From positions 1 through 52,701 of IMG/VR virus record IMGVR_UViG_3300049215_000210: DNA of 52,701 bases, one strand, 5' to 3'. Both the position numbers and the translations under genes were made by a program. The notes under the pieces were generated by a model. That model made no database searches, was not told where the DNA came from, and was given only the letters and a program-made list of their open reading frames with translations. The stretch comes from a virus. Below, piece after piece: positions 7,472-15,582 of the stretch; the stretch's first letter is position 1, and every line of letters starts with the position of its first letter.

Positions 7472-9611
7472 ACGGGCGACCATCGACTTCGAGACCCGTT
7501 CCGCCATCTCCATCAAGACGGCAGGAGCCTACCGCTATTCCGAGGACCCCTCGACGGAGGTCCTCTGTATGGCGTTTCGCCTTCCCCACTACGAGGATGA
7601 TTATGTCGACCTTTGGCACCCTGCGTACCCGCATCTTGGAATTGCTGAGGCGGAGACCCGCCCCCTCGCCGCTCTTTTTGAATGGGTCTCTCAGGGCGGC
7701 ATGGTGGAGGCTCATAACGCCCAGTTCGAGCGAGCGATATGGCGGAATGTCTGTGGACCAAGGCTTGGGTGGCCCCGAATATCCTCTCGTCAGTGGATGT
7801 GCTCAGCCGCCAAGGCAGCGGCCCATGCTCTACCTCGCGGGCTCGATGACACACTTGCCGCACTTAGACTCGATATACGAAAACTCGAAACATCCGTCAT
7901 CGCCGCAGGTCCTCGTGGAACCAAGCGAGTCAAGATTGTCCAGAAAGTTTCCAAACCCCGGAAGCCTCGCAAGGCTGAACGAGAGCGATGGGCTCGGACC
8001 CACTCAACGCCGGTGCCTATGCCCACCCTCTGGTGGGAAAGCCGGGAACTCTTCGAAACGCTCTGGGCGTATTGCAAGCAGGACGTGCTCGCAGAATTCC
8101 TCCTCAGTGAGACGCTCCCCGACCTCTCGGACTACGAACAGGAGGTCTACTGGGCGGACCAGGAGGCGAACGAGCGGGGGTTTCTCCTCGACAGGGATGG
8201 CGTGGACGCCGCCCTTGCGCTCATCAGTGAGGAGAATCGCATCCTTCTCGAAGAATTCCAAACGCTCACGCAGGGGCAAATAGAGTCGCCCCGGCAGCGT
8301 GCCAAGTTGATGACGTGGTTGGGCGAGCAGGGGCTGGTCATCGCCAACACCCGTAAGGACACTGTCGACGACATCCTAGAAGGAAAATACTATGCCTCCG
8401 GAGACCTTAACCAATCGGTGTTCCGCGTGCTCGAAATCCTTCGACAACTTGGCGCTTCCTCCACCGCCAAGTACGAATCCATGTCTGCGCAGATGTGCGT
8501 CGATAGCCGAGTGCGCGGAGGAATGCTTTATCATGGAGCGACTACGGGCCGGTGGTCCGGAGCGGGTGTTCAACCTCATAACTTTCCGAAAGGGGTCGTA
8601 GACCGCTGTCATGAACCTACAAAAAATCATCCCGACTGGTTGGGGATGGAAACATCCTGGGACGTGGTTAAAACTGCGGCTTCGCGCGAGGATTTACAAG
8701 ATATCTTCGCGGCCCCCACAATGCCTGTGCTCTCGTCCATCCTTCGGGGTGCGATTGTTGCTCCTCCCGGGCGGCAGCTCTATATCGCTGATTACGCGGG
8801 CATCGAAGCGAGGGTTCTCCTGTGGCTGGCTGAGGACGAGGAAGCACTGGGAGTGTTTCATCGGGGGGAAGATATCTACTGTGTGATGGCGGAGGCGATT
8901 TATGGCTACCCCTGCAACAAGACGGACCACCCTACTGAACGAGGCATTGGGAAAATCGCGGTACTTGGGCTGGGATATCAGATGGGCTGGTCTAGGTTCA
9001 TCGACACGGCTGCACTGGGCGGGGTCACCCTCACGGAAGACTTTAGCCGACGAGTTGTCGATGCATATCGTGCGAAATTTCATCGAGTCAAGTCGATGTG
9101 GTACGACCAGGAACGAGTTGCCATCCAAGCGACAGTGGATGAAGGCTGCGATTACGGGTGCGGTAAGATGGTCTGGGAGCGGGTCCAGAACGCCCAGAAG
9201 GGCACAGATTTTCTCTATTGCCATCTGCCTTCCGGAAGACGGCTGGCCTATCCTAATCCACAAGTGAGGTTGATGCCCACGTCGTGGGGCGACATGAAGG
9301 AAGCCCTCACCTTCATGGGCATCGACACCTACACACGGCAATGGAGGCGGCAGCAGACGTATGGGGGCTCGCTGGTGGAGAACCAGACTCAGGCAGTCGC
9401 CAGGGACTTCATGGCCGACGCCTTCCTCACCCTGTCGAAATCCCCAGTGTACGATGTCACGATGACTGTCCACGATGAAATTGTCTCCGAGGCACACCCT
9501 TTGCAAGGGAACATCCGAGAGTTTGAGCACATCCTGACCACCCTGCCTGACTGGGGCGAAGGATGCCCGATTGCGGCAGAGGGGTTCACGGGGAAGAGGT
9601 ATAGAAAATGA
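7464..9611 (+). CDS. Family A DNA polymerase with 3'-5' exonuclease
   Basis: A 715-residue replicative polymerase. The exonuclease domain shows TIDFET (Asp8, Glu10), AHNAQFE (81-89 region) and YCKQD (Tyr203, Asp207). The polymerase domain shows TGRWSG (361-366), motif A YIADYAGIEAR (Asp443), motif B R-x3-K-x7-YQ (Arg493, Lys497, Tyr505) and motif C TVHDEIV (His670, Asp671). Motif B has YQ, not the YG of bacterial Pol I, which fits phage enzymes. GTG 7464 is chosen because it starts right before the exonuclease strand; the in-frame upstream extension to 7401 is poor. ATGA links it to the next gene. Confidence 0.92.
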   Translation: MIERATIDFETRSAISIKTAGAYRYSEDPSTEVLCMAFRLPHYEDDYVDLWHPAYPHLGIAEAETRPLAALFEWVSQGGMVEAHNAQFERAIWRNVCGPRLGWPRISSRQWMCSAAKAAAHALPRGLDDTLAALRLDIRKLETSVIAAGPRGTKRVKIVQKVSKPRKPRKAERERWARTHSTPVPMPTLWWESRELFETLWAYCKQDVLAEFLLSETLPDLSDYEQEVYWADQEANERGFLLDRDGVDAALALISEENRILLEEFQTLTQGQIESPRQRAKLMTWLGEQGLVIANTRKDTVDDILEGKYYASGDLNQSVFRVLEILRQLGASSTAKYESMSAQMCVDSRVRGGMLYHGATTGRWSGAGVQPHNFPKGVVDRCHEPTKNHPDWLGMETSWDVVKTAASREDLQDIFAAPTMPVLSSILRGAIVAPPGRQLYIADYAGIEARVLLWLAEDEEALGVFHRGEDIYCVMAEAIYGYPCNKTDHPTERGIGKIAVLGLGYQMGWSRFIDTAALGGVTLTEDFSRRVVDAYRAKFHRVKSMWYDQERVAIQATVDEGCDYGCGKMVWERVQNAQKGTDFLYCHLPSGRRLAYPNPQVRLMPTSWGDMKEALTFMGIDTYTRQWRRQQTYGGSLVENQTQAVARDFMADAFLTLSKSPVYDVTMTVHDEIVSEAHPLQGNIREFEHILTTLPDWGEGCPIAAEGFTGKRYRK

Positions 9612-9976
9612 GTACACTAAGCACCACGGTTGAGACGACGGTCACTGAGGAAGTGAAGCTGACGCCCAAGCAGCGGGCGGAACTCCGCGCCGGCCTGAAG
9701 GAATACGAACGCATCCAGGAGCAGATTCACCTTCTGGAGAAGCAGAAAAAAGAGACCGTCTCGGAGATACGGAAAATTCGGGAATCCCTGGGGGTAGACT
9801 CTATCCTGTTCGAGGGGTTCAGGAGTACGAACGTCGCCGGGGTTCAGAAGTCCTACGATAAGAAGAAGGCCCTCAAGGATGGGGTCAACCTGGACGACTA
9901 CCTGGTGTACAAGCCGAAGAAGGCGTACGAGAAGATATCCATCCCCGGTGAGACTCCAAACGAGGACAGTGAGTAG
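9608..9976 (+). CDS. Coiled-coil hypothetical protein, 122 residues
   Basis: An acidic/basic helical protein with a clear coiled-coil stretch (about residues 18-60: LKEYERIQEQIHLLEKQKK and following). The C-terminal half is Lys-rich. It is coupled to the polymerase gene by ATGA. It may be a polymerase accessory factor, but this rests on position only. Confidence 0.65.
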   Translation: MSTLSTTVETTVTEEVKLTPKQRAELRAGLKEYERIQEQIHLLEKQKKETVSEIRKIRESLGVDSILFEGFRSTNVAGVQKSYDKKKALKDGVNLDDYLVYKPKKAYEKISIPGETPNEDSE

Positions 9977-10011
9977 CCCTCCACTGAGGACAGCCTTCCG
10001 CTGTACAATAG

Positions 10012-10027
10012 TGGTACGCAATTTGCA
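10012..10027 (+). promoter_or_regulatory. Sigma-54-type -24/-12 promoter
   Basis: TGGTAC-GCAAT-TTGCA lies in the 76-base gap before the metallophosphoesterase gene. The predicted start is near 10038, giving a 15-nt leader that includes TAGGAG before ATG 10053. Confidence 0.65.
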
Positions 10028-10052
10028 TCCCTCTTTCTAGGAGTCTCCCTAC

Positions 10053-11180
10053 ATGGCCATTGGAAAAACCCCTTGCCCTGGTTGCGGTGGTCCACTGCAC
10101 AGGGGTAGTCCCCGGTGCAAGAACTGCACGTTTGTCAAAACCGCTCCGGCCAAGGAGATGCCGGCCCTCACCCCTGACCAGACCCTCGCCTACAAGCGGG
10201 ACCTGGCCAAGGCGGCGGTGGCCCACGCCGAGACCAAGCTGCAGCTGAAGGCGGCCCTCCAGCAACTGGAACAACGGGACAACGACCTCGCGGCCCTCAT
10301 CGACCTCAAGGCCCGGGTGGAGTCGTATGATATCAAGCCCATTGAAAAAGGCGGGGGCTCGAATGAAGGAACGCTTGTCGTTTTGGCGAGCGATTGGCAC
10401 GCTGAAGAGAAAGTGGTCAAGGCCCAGGTATCAGGGCTGAACGAGTTCAATCTGGAGATTGCCCATGCGCGTGCAACTCGATTTTTCCAAGCTACACTCC
10501 GGCTTACACGTCTCCTACAGGCGGAGCTACGGATTCCAAACATGGTCCTGGCACTGCTTGGTGACTTTATCACCGGTCAGATTCATGGTGCTGAGAACGC
10601 AGAATCGAACCTCCTACTGCCTAACGATGCGATTGTCTTCGCTAAGGGATTACTGGTATCGGGCATTCATTTTCTGCTCAACCATACCTCTCTCAATCTG
10701 GTACTCCCTTGTCACTCTGGCAACCACGCCCGTACAACTCACACTACTCGGTTCGCTAGTGAGAATGGTCACTCGCTGGAATTTCTGATGTACTCGATTC
10801 TGGAGGCGGAGTTCAAGAACGAGCCTCGACTGAAGTTTCAGGTAGCCGAGGGGCCGCACTCCTACCTCCAGGTGTATGATGTCCTGCATCGCTTCCAACA
10901 TGGCCACATGGTGAAGTATAACGGGGGCGTGGGCGGGCTCACCATCCCGGCCAACAAGGCGATTGCGCAGTGGGACCTTGCGCGGAAGGCCGACCTCGAC
11001 TGTTTTGGACATTTCCATACGCGCGTGAACGGGCCGAAGTTCACGGCCAACGGCTCGCTGATTGGCTACAACAACTTCGCCCTGAGCATCAAGGCGGGGT
11101 TTGAGAAACCCCAGCAGGAGATGTTCCTCATCGACAAGAAGCGGGGGAAGACGTGCAACTGGCCCATCCTGCTCGAATAG
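10053..11180 (+). CDS. Calcineurin-like metallophosphoesterase with N-terminal zinc ribbon
   Basis: A 375-residue protein. The N-terminus has a zinc ribbon CPGC...CKNC (Cys8, 11, 22, 25). A helical, coiled-coil-like linker covers about 45-90. The phosphoesterase domain follows, with metal-binding motifs SDWH (113-116), LLGDF (168-172), GNHAR (223-227), HGH (283-285) and GHFH (319-322). It is expected to hydrolyse phosphodiesters, perhaps in DNA processing, given the zinc ribbon and the position next to DNA polymerase; substrate unknown. The C-terminus ends at a standard stop, 44 bases before the next start. Confidence 0.85.
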   Translation: MAIGKTPCPGCGGPLHRGSPRCKNCTFVKTAPAKEMPALTPDQTLAYKRDLAKAAVAHAETKLQLKAALQQLEQRDNDLAALIDLKARVESYDIKPIEKGGGSNEGTLVVLASDWHAEEKVVKAQVSGLNEFNLEIAHARATRFFQATLRLTRLLQAELRIPNMVLALLGDFITGQIHGAENAESNLLLPNDAIVFAKGLLVSGIHFLLNHTSLNLVLPCHSGNHARTTHTTRFASENGHSLEFLMYSILEAEFKNEPRLKFQVAEGPHSYLQVYDVLHRFQHGHMVKYNGGVGGLTIPANKAIAQWDLARKADLDCFGHFHTRVNGPKFTANGSLIGYNNFALSIKAGFEKPQQEMFLIDKKRGKTCNWPILLE

Positions 11181-11224
11181 CGGTGTGCGCGCTCCTCGCG
11201 GTTGCTGCAGGGAAGGAACCGGCG

Positions 11225-11509
11225 GTGAAAATCCGTCTCTACCGCCAGGTGATGATGGCCAACGACTGGAACGACCTCACCTGTAGTGTGAGGCGGGACC
11301 CGGCCAACCGCCTACTCCAGTACGGCATCATGAACTATATGGAGCGGTCGGAGCGGGACCTAGATGGGGAGAAGGCTCCGGTGACCCACATGTTCCACTA
11401 CACGCACATTCCGTGTGGGGCGGGGCCGGCGTACTGCATGGTGATACGGGCCGACAATTCCGAAGACCACGTAGAGCAGTCGTTAGAGATTGCAGGATGT
11501 GACCAGTGA
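11225..11509 (+). CDS. Hypothetical protein, 94 residues
   Basis: GTG start at 11225 with AAGGA 8 nt upstream. The upstream in-frame extension to 11153 overlaps the phosphoesterase gene and is low quality. There are three cysteines and no known motif. The stop overlaps the next GTG (GTGA). Confidence 0.55.
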   Translation: MKIRLYRQVMMANDWNDLTCSVRRDPANRLLQYGIMNYMERSERDLDGEKAPVTHMFHYTHIPCGAGPAYCMVIRADNSEDHVEQSLEIAGCDQ

Positions 11510-11910
11510 ATATTTTCGTGCCGTTCACGGCGCTCCGAGCGGAGACGTGGGATGCAGTGTGGCCGATGTATGGGGCAACCCTAGTGCCGCTCCTCGATTC
11601 CAAGGCGTACAGTCGGTATTTCATGCGTCGATGGGAAGAGACCAAGACCTTCATCAACATCGAGCATGACGTGGTGCCGACACTGGCGCAGCTGCAGGAG
11701 CTGTGGAATTGCCCCCATCCGTGGTGCGCGTGTGGATACACCGGTGAGTGTGTGACGCCGTACCTGGGCTGCGCGAAAATCTCGACCGAATTCATCCTCA
11801 CTCACCCCGATATGTGGGTCGAGCGCGAGTGGGGCAACCTCGACGTATACATGGCTGACCGTGCGAAACTACCCTTCCACCTTCATCCCGCAGTGAGGCA
11901 TGTGAAATGA
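11506..11910 (+). CDS. Putative glycosyltransferase-like phage protein, 134 residues
   Basis: It begins NIFVPFTALR, then has INIEHDVVPTLAQL (about residues 47-60) and CPHPWCACGY followed by PYLGCAKIS. The order of an acidic EHD loop, a W-C motif and LGC resembles a small family of phage proteins with a GT-A-like nucleotide-sugar core (EHD in place of DxD). The assignment is by pattern memory and is tentative. It is coupled by GTGA and ATGA to its neighbours, including the secreted lipoprotein downstream. Confidence 0.45.
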   Translation: MNIFVPFTALRAETWDAVWPMYGATLVPLLDSKAYSRYFMRRWEETKTFINIEHDVVPTLAQLQELWNCPHPWCACGYTGECVTPYLGCAKISTEFILTHPDMWVEREWGNLDVYMADRAKLPFHLHPAVRHVK

Positions 11911-13265
11911 GAAACCTGTTCAAGATTCTGGCTTGTACGTTATTCCTGAACATTGCGTGCGGGCTACCGATTCCACCGCCCAACCCCAACCCGCAGCCGC
12001 CGCCAAGCTGCTCGACGGACCCCTCGCTCTGCCCCGACCCACAGAGAACCATCGCCACGATTGTGTTGGACAACTCGTCCAACCAGCCGGTGGTCGGAGC
12101 GGTGTGCGATATCCTCAACAACAAGCCACCCTCACCGATTGCTGGGGTGACCTCGGATACGGGGTATGTTGCCTGGAATGGCGTGTTTGCCTCCGTTAGG
12201 CAAACGAACATCAGCTGCACAGCGGAGGGGTATAACGACCTCTCCCTCCCGGTGACCATCCCGGTGGAGACGAACTATCAGTTCCCGCCTATTTACATGG
12301 TCCCCGTGGTGCCGCCGATTCCTCCGCCCCCAACCCGCGACCAGGCCCTCCGCTTCAACATGACCGCGCAGGGGTTGATGGTCCACACGTCGCAGTTCGG
12401 GGACCTGCACTGGTGGGACGCTGCCCTCAGCTGGCTGAACGCCCAGGACCGGCAGGCTGTGTATGCCGCCAAGCACGCAGCGGGAGATACGCACGTCATC
12501 ATCGAGTTGCCGGATGGGCTGCCCCTCTATGACGAGTGCTGCAACGACTACTCACCCGACCGATTCCCGGCACTGGACTGGAGCCAAGGTGAGACCTCGT
12601 ATCGTAACTCCCCGCTGGCCGACCTTGTCGCAGAGGTCCGCCGCGCCGGCCTGATTCCGGCCATCTTCCCCGACGAACGCTACGAGCACTCGCTGACCAA
12701 CACCCTGCTGGCGATTGATGCGCTCCAGCATTCGAAGTACGGGGACCTGACCCCACAGATTGCCTTCTTCTCCACGGGTTGGGATGGGGTCTTCTATGGC
12801 TGGCCCGACAGCGTGTCCAACCCGGTCATCAGCGACTGGGCAGTGAGCGTCAGGAACGTCTGCCCCGCCTGCCGCCTCGGCATCGAGTTCAACAGCGGCC
12901 ACATCCCTCTCGGTGAAGGTGGCGGCGACTACCAGCCCGGTGGCCGGATGAACGGGTTCGACATCATCCTGGCGGAGTATGATTCGACCCTCTCGAACGA
13001 CAACTTCTGGCAGATTACCGGGAGGATGGTTCCCGACTGGGTCTCGCCGCCCGACAAGCCGGCGGGAGATGACACGCAGATTGGCACCGGCCCCAACCGC
13101 CAGTGGCCGCCCTTCTACCTGCTGCCTCAGTCACCGCGTGGCCCCTACTACTACTCCTGCTTCGAATGGCGGATGTATGATTGGGTCCGGGGCAACGCGA
13201 CCTCTCAGGATATCGCCAATCAGCGGCAGTACGCTCGCAACGCCGGCTGCTATATCACGGGCTGA
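11907..13265 (+). CDS. Large lipoprotein with carboxypeptidase-regulatory-like and hydrolase-like domains
   Basis: A 452-residue protein with a type II signal peptide (MRNLFKILACTLFLNIACG, lipobox IACG, Cys19). A proline-rich spacer follows (about 20-35), then a beta-sandwich of the carboxypeptidase regulatory kind (about 47-130: PVVGAVCDI, SDTGYVAWNG), a second proline stretch, and a ~310-residue C-terminal domain. The C-terminal domain alternates strands and acidic loops (HVIIELPDG, LIPAIFPDE, GWDGVFYGW, LGIEFNSGH), suggesting a TIM-barrel, glycoside-hydrolase-like fold. The protein should be exported and lipid-anchored in the infected host. Lysogenic conversion, surface exclusion or glycan cleavage are possible roles; none is proven. 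Confidence 0.6.
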   Translation: MRNLFKILACTLFLNIACGLPIPPPNPNPQPPPSCSTDPSLCPDPQRTIATIVLDNSSNQPVVGAVCDILNNKPPSPIAGVTSDTGYVAWNGVFASVRQTNISCTAEGYNDLSLPVTIPVETNYQFPPIYMVPVVPPIPPPPTRDQALRFNMTAQGLMVHTSQFGDLHWWDAALSWLNAQDRQAVYAAKHAAGDTHVIIELPDGLPLYDECCNDYSPDRFPALDWSQGETSYRNSPLADLVAEVRRAGLIPAIFPDERYEHSLTNTLLAIDALQHSKYGDLTPQIAFFSTGWDGVFYGWPDSVSNPVISDWAVSVRNVCPACRLGIEFNSGHIPLGEGGGDYQPGGRMNGFDIILAEYDSTLSNDNFWQITGRMVPDWVSPPDKPAGDDTQIGTGPNRQWPPFYLLPQSPRGPYYYSCFEWRMYDWVRGNATSQDIANQRQYARNAGCYITG

Positions 13266-13266
13266 C

Positions 13267-13529
13267 ATGAAGCCCATCGTCTTCGAGGTTCCCACGATTA
13301 TCTGTGTGGATGAGGAGGGGACCATCCGCCCCGTCCACACAGAGCACTTCCCCCTGGAGCTGGAGGAGTATAGATCAGCGGTCACTGGCTCCTCTCCCAC
13401 CGGTGGAAGAAGGTCGAGCCGGCCCACGGCGTGTGGATACGCGAACACGGGATGTTTGGGTCGAATGAACGCCGTATCGAGGTTCCCGAGCGGGTGGTGT
13501 GGTCCCCGTGTCCCCTGTACACCAAGTAG
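13267..13529 (+). pseudogene. Small gene interrupted by an apparent frameshift
   Basis: Starting at ATG 13267, about 38 residues read well (MKPIVFEVPTIICVDEEGTI...LELEEY). After ~13378 this frame turns into poor Arg/Ser/Gly-rich sequence. The -1 frame then reads as good protein (GHWLLSHRWKKVEPAHGVW...) and stops at 13529. The AGGAGG ribosome-binding site of the next gene lies exactly at this stop, supporting 13529 as the original end. No slippery heptamer is seen, so a one-base deletion or assembly error is likelier than programmed frameshifting. Function unknown. Confidence 0.5.
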
Positions 13530-13538
13530 GAGGCCCGC

Positions 13539-14087
13539 GTGGGAGACGCATTTGCCTGGATAGGCCAGATTGTCGAATGGTTCGGGATGTTCATCCCGAG
13601 GAGAATAATCCTTGACACCACGGAAGGCGCGGTCAAGTACGTCCGAGGCTATCGTGTGGTCGTTCTGGGGGCAGGTTTCCACTGGTACTGGCCGCTCACC
13701 ACAACTCTCGTTCAGTATCCAGTCTCCGAGCAGACCGACCGTCTCGAATCCCAAGTCATGGAGTCTGCAGACGGAAAAACCTTTCTCGTTTCTGGTACGT
13801 TTACATATCGTGTGGTCAATCTGGAGAAACTTGTCCCAACTACGCATTCTCCGGCGACCATGACCATCGACATCGCCAACCTGGCCATCCACGATGTCCT
13901 CTGTGAGTACAATTGGGATGACATCCAAAGGCTACAGCGGCGGGACCTGCTGAAAACGCAGCTGCGCAATCAGGCACAGAAATTGCTTCTTGATAAGGGT
14001 ATAGAGGTCATCCGGCTGAAGCTGAACAGTTTGGCTAGATGCAGGGTGCTGAAGATTTCACAGTCCACTAGCTCGGAGGAAAACTAA
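13539..14087 (+). CDS. SPFH/band 7-like protein
   Basis: A 182-residue protein starting at GTG 13539 with AGGAGG 6 nt upstream. ILDTTEGAVKYVRGYRVVVL-GAGFHWYWPL is the hallmark start of the SPFH (stomatin/prohibitin/flotillin) domain; TRVVNLEKL-like and DDIQRLQRRDLLKTQLRNQ match its later part. The N-terminal ~20 residues are amphipathic rather than a full membrane span. Family members form membrane-bound oligomers, some of which restrain proteases. The role in a phage is unknown. The stop overlaps the next ATG. Confidence 0.7.
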   Translation: MGDAFAWIGQIVEWFGMFIPRRIILDTTEGAVKYVRGYRVVVLGAGFHWYWPLTTTLVQYPVSEQTDRLESQVMESADGKTFLVSGTFTYRVVNLEKLVPTTHSPATMTIDIANLAIHDVLCEYNWDDIQRLQRRDLLKTQLRNQAQKLLLDKGIEVIRLKLNSLARCRVLKISQSTSSEEN

Positions 14088-14686
14088 TGCAGGAATTCTC
14101 CACTGGCGCAACCCGCAACATCGACACCAACAAGTTCGATTACGAGGGGTTTATCTGTCCGGAAGTCCTCCATGCGTTCGGTGAGTACATGCACGAACAC
14201 CGCCGGCAGAAGGATGGGTCCATCCGGGATTCCGACAACTGGCAGAAGGGCATCCCGCTGAGGACGTATATCAAGTCCCTCGTTCGCCACGTCATCGACC
14301 TGTGGAGGATGGAGCGGGGGTTCGCGGTGACCAACCCGGACACCGGCCTGCCGCACACCAAAATCGAGCTGTGCGCCGCCATCATGTTCAACGTGATGGG
14401 GTATGCGAAAGAGACGCTGCAACCTTCAGCTATCAATCAAAGCAATCAGCGTGAAGAAAAGGTCGCCCTCGTCAAGAAACTCATAGAGAACGCAAAGGTT
14501 GCGATGGACGTAGAGCACGACAAGGCGATGCAGAAGGTCGAAGAGAAATTTCTCGAAGACCGAGCAGTGGCAGGTCTGAAGAAGGCCCAGCAGGTCCGCG
14601 AAGACCTCGACACCGCCGCCCGGGACCTCGGAGAGAAGATGGTTGGAGCATCCCTCGCCTCCGCTCGTCAGGGCATGAAGCTGTGA
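14087..14686 (+). CDS. dATP/dGTP diphosphohydrolase-like protein (DUF5664-type)
   Basis: A 199-residue protein. Residues 1-115 match the pattern of the phage family annotated as dATP/dGTP diphosphohydrolase N-terminal domain: STGATRNIDTNKFDYEGF, then DSDNWQKGIP, RHVIDLWRMERG and a hydrophobic helix ending in AIMFNVMGYAKE. The expected all-alpha, MazG-like metal site would use Asp/Glu of these helices. The C-terminal ~85 residues are an added coiled coil. Likely role: removing particular dNTPs, next to a deoxyribosyltransferase and a deoxyribonucleotidase. The assignment is from memory of the family. Confidence 0.6.
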   Translation: MQEFSTGATRNIDTNKFDYEGFICPEVLHAFGEYMHEHRRQKDGSIRDSDNWQKGIPLRTYIKSLVRHVIDLWRMERGFAVTNPDTGLPHTKIELCAAIMFNVMGYAKETLQPSAINQSNQREEKVALVKKLIENAKVAMDVEHDKAMQKVEEKFLEDRAVAGLKKAQQVREDLDTAARDLGEKMVGASLASARQGMKL

Positions 14687-15582
14687 GACCGACACACGGA
14701 AAATGTCCCATTTGCGACCAAAAGTTTGCCTTCAAGATTCGTGTCCAAGGCGGCGGCAAACGACCTATCTACTGCTCCGCCAAATGTCGGTCGAAGGATT
14801 GGGCGCGTAATCATCCGGCCAGCAGGAAGGCATCGGTCGTACGATATGACGAAGGGCATCGACAGGAAAAAAGACTTCGTCAACGTAAAGCCCGATTTCA
14901 AAGATATGGGTGGACGGACGTTCAGTTTGAACACCAACTTCGCCGGCAAGCAGGGGTATGTTACGGGTGTCTCGCGCCTCTAACAGAAGAGACCGCTCAC
15001 ATTGACCACGACCATACAGAGGGGCATGTTCGGGGGCTTCTATGCGGTCGATGCAACTACACATTGGGCCACGCCCACGATAACCCTACTACGTTGCGTC
15101 GGCTCATGGCCTATCTCGACCATAAGCGTACTCGATTAAATGTGTATCTTATCGGGGCGCTGAAAAATGAACGCATCCCCACTATCGGCAATACCCTTCG
15201 GGACCGTAACTTTGATGTGATGGATGAGTGGTATACCCCAGGTCCGCTCGCGGATGAGAATTGGCAAGCTTACGAGCGCCTTCGAAAACGGTCCTACCAC
15301 GAAGCTCTTCGAGGACGAGCAGCAACAAACATCTTCTTGTTCGACCGTTCGTATCTCGACCACTGCGATGCTGCGGTTTTAGTGATGCCGGCGGGAAAGT
15401 CTGCCATGATAGAACTGGGATACGCGAAGGGTCGAGGAAAGACTACGTACATCCTTCTCGATGGAAAAGACCCCGACCGATATGACATCATGCCGGGGTT
15501 TGCCGATAAAATCGTCAGTACGGTTTCCGAATTAGAAGTCGAACTTGTATCCCTTCGTGATGAAGTATTGAGGTATCTATGA
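14683..15582 (+). CDS. Fusion: zinc finger, endonuclease VII and nucleoside 2-deoxyribosyltransferase-like domains
   Basis: A 299-residue protein starting at GTG 14683 (GTGA overlap). Three parts are seen. Residues 8-35: a zinc finger (CPICDQKF, YCSAKC). Residues ~92-146: a recombination endonuclease VII domain with CYGC, the catalytic HIDHDH (106-111), GLLCGRCN and LGHAHD. Residues ~152-290: a nucleoside 2-deoxyribosyltransferase-like Rossmann domain (VYLIGAL, LFDRSYLDHCDAAVLVMP, MIELGYAKG with probable catalytic Glu244, TYILLDG). An internal ATG (MAYLDHKRTR, residue ~142) could yield the transferase alone. The fusion may result from a mobile nuclease invading a transferase gene. The ATGA end overlaps the nucleotidase gene. 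Confidence 0.75.
   Translation: MRPTHGKCPICDQKFAFKIRVQGGGKRPIYCSAKCRSKDWARNHPASRKASVVRYDEGHRQEKRLRQRKARFQRYGWTDVQFEHQLRRQAGVCYGCLAPLTEETAHIDHDHTEGHVRGLLCGRCNYTLGHAHDNPTTLRRLMAYLDHKRTRLNVYLIGALKNERIPTIGNTLRDRNFDVMDEWYTPGPLADENWQAYERLRKRSYHEALRGRAATNIFLFDRSYLDHCDAAVLVMPAGKSAMIELGYAKGRGKTTYILLDGKDPDRYDIMPGFADKIVSTVSELEVELVSLRDEVLRYL

Noticed and set aside
9490-9505. AGGCAC-ACCCT-TTGCA inside the polymerase gene
   Set aside because: Inside a conserved coding segment and about 100 bases from the next gene, which is already coupled to the polymerase.
13972-13987. AGGCAC-AGAAA-TTGCT inside the SPFH gene
   Set aside because: Within coding sequence with no gap before the next gene; probably chance.
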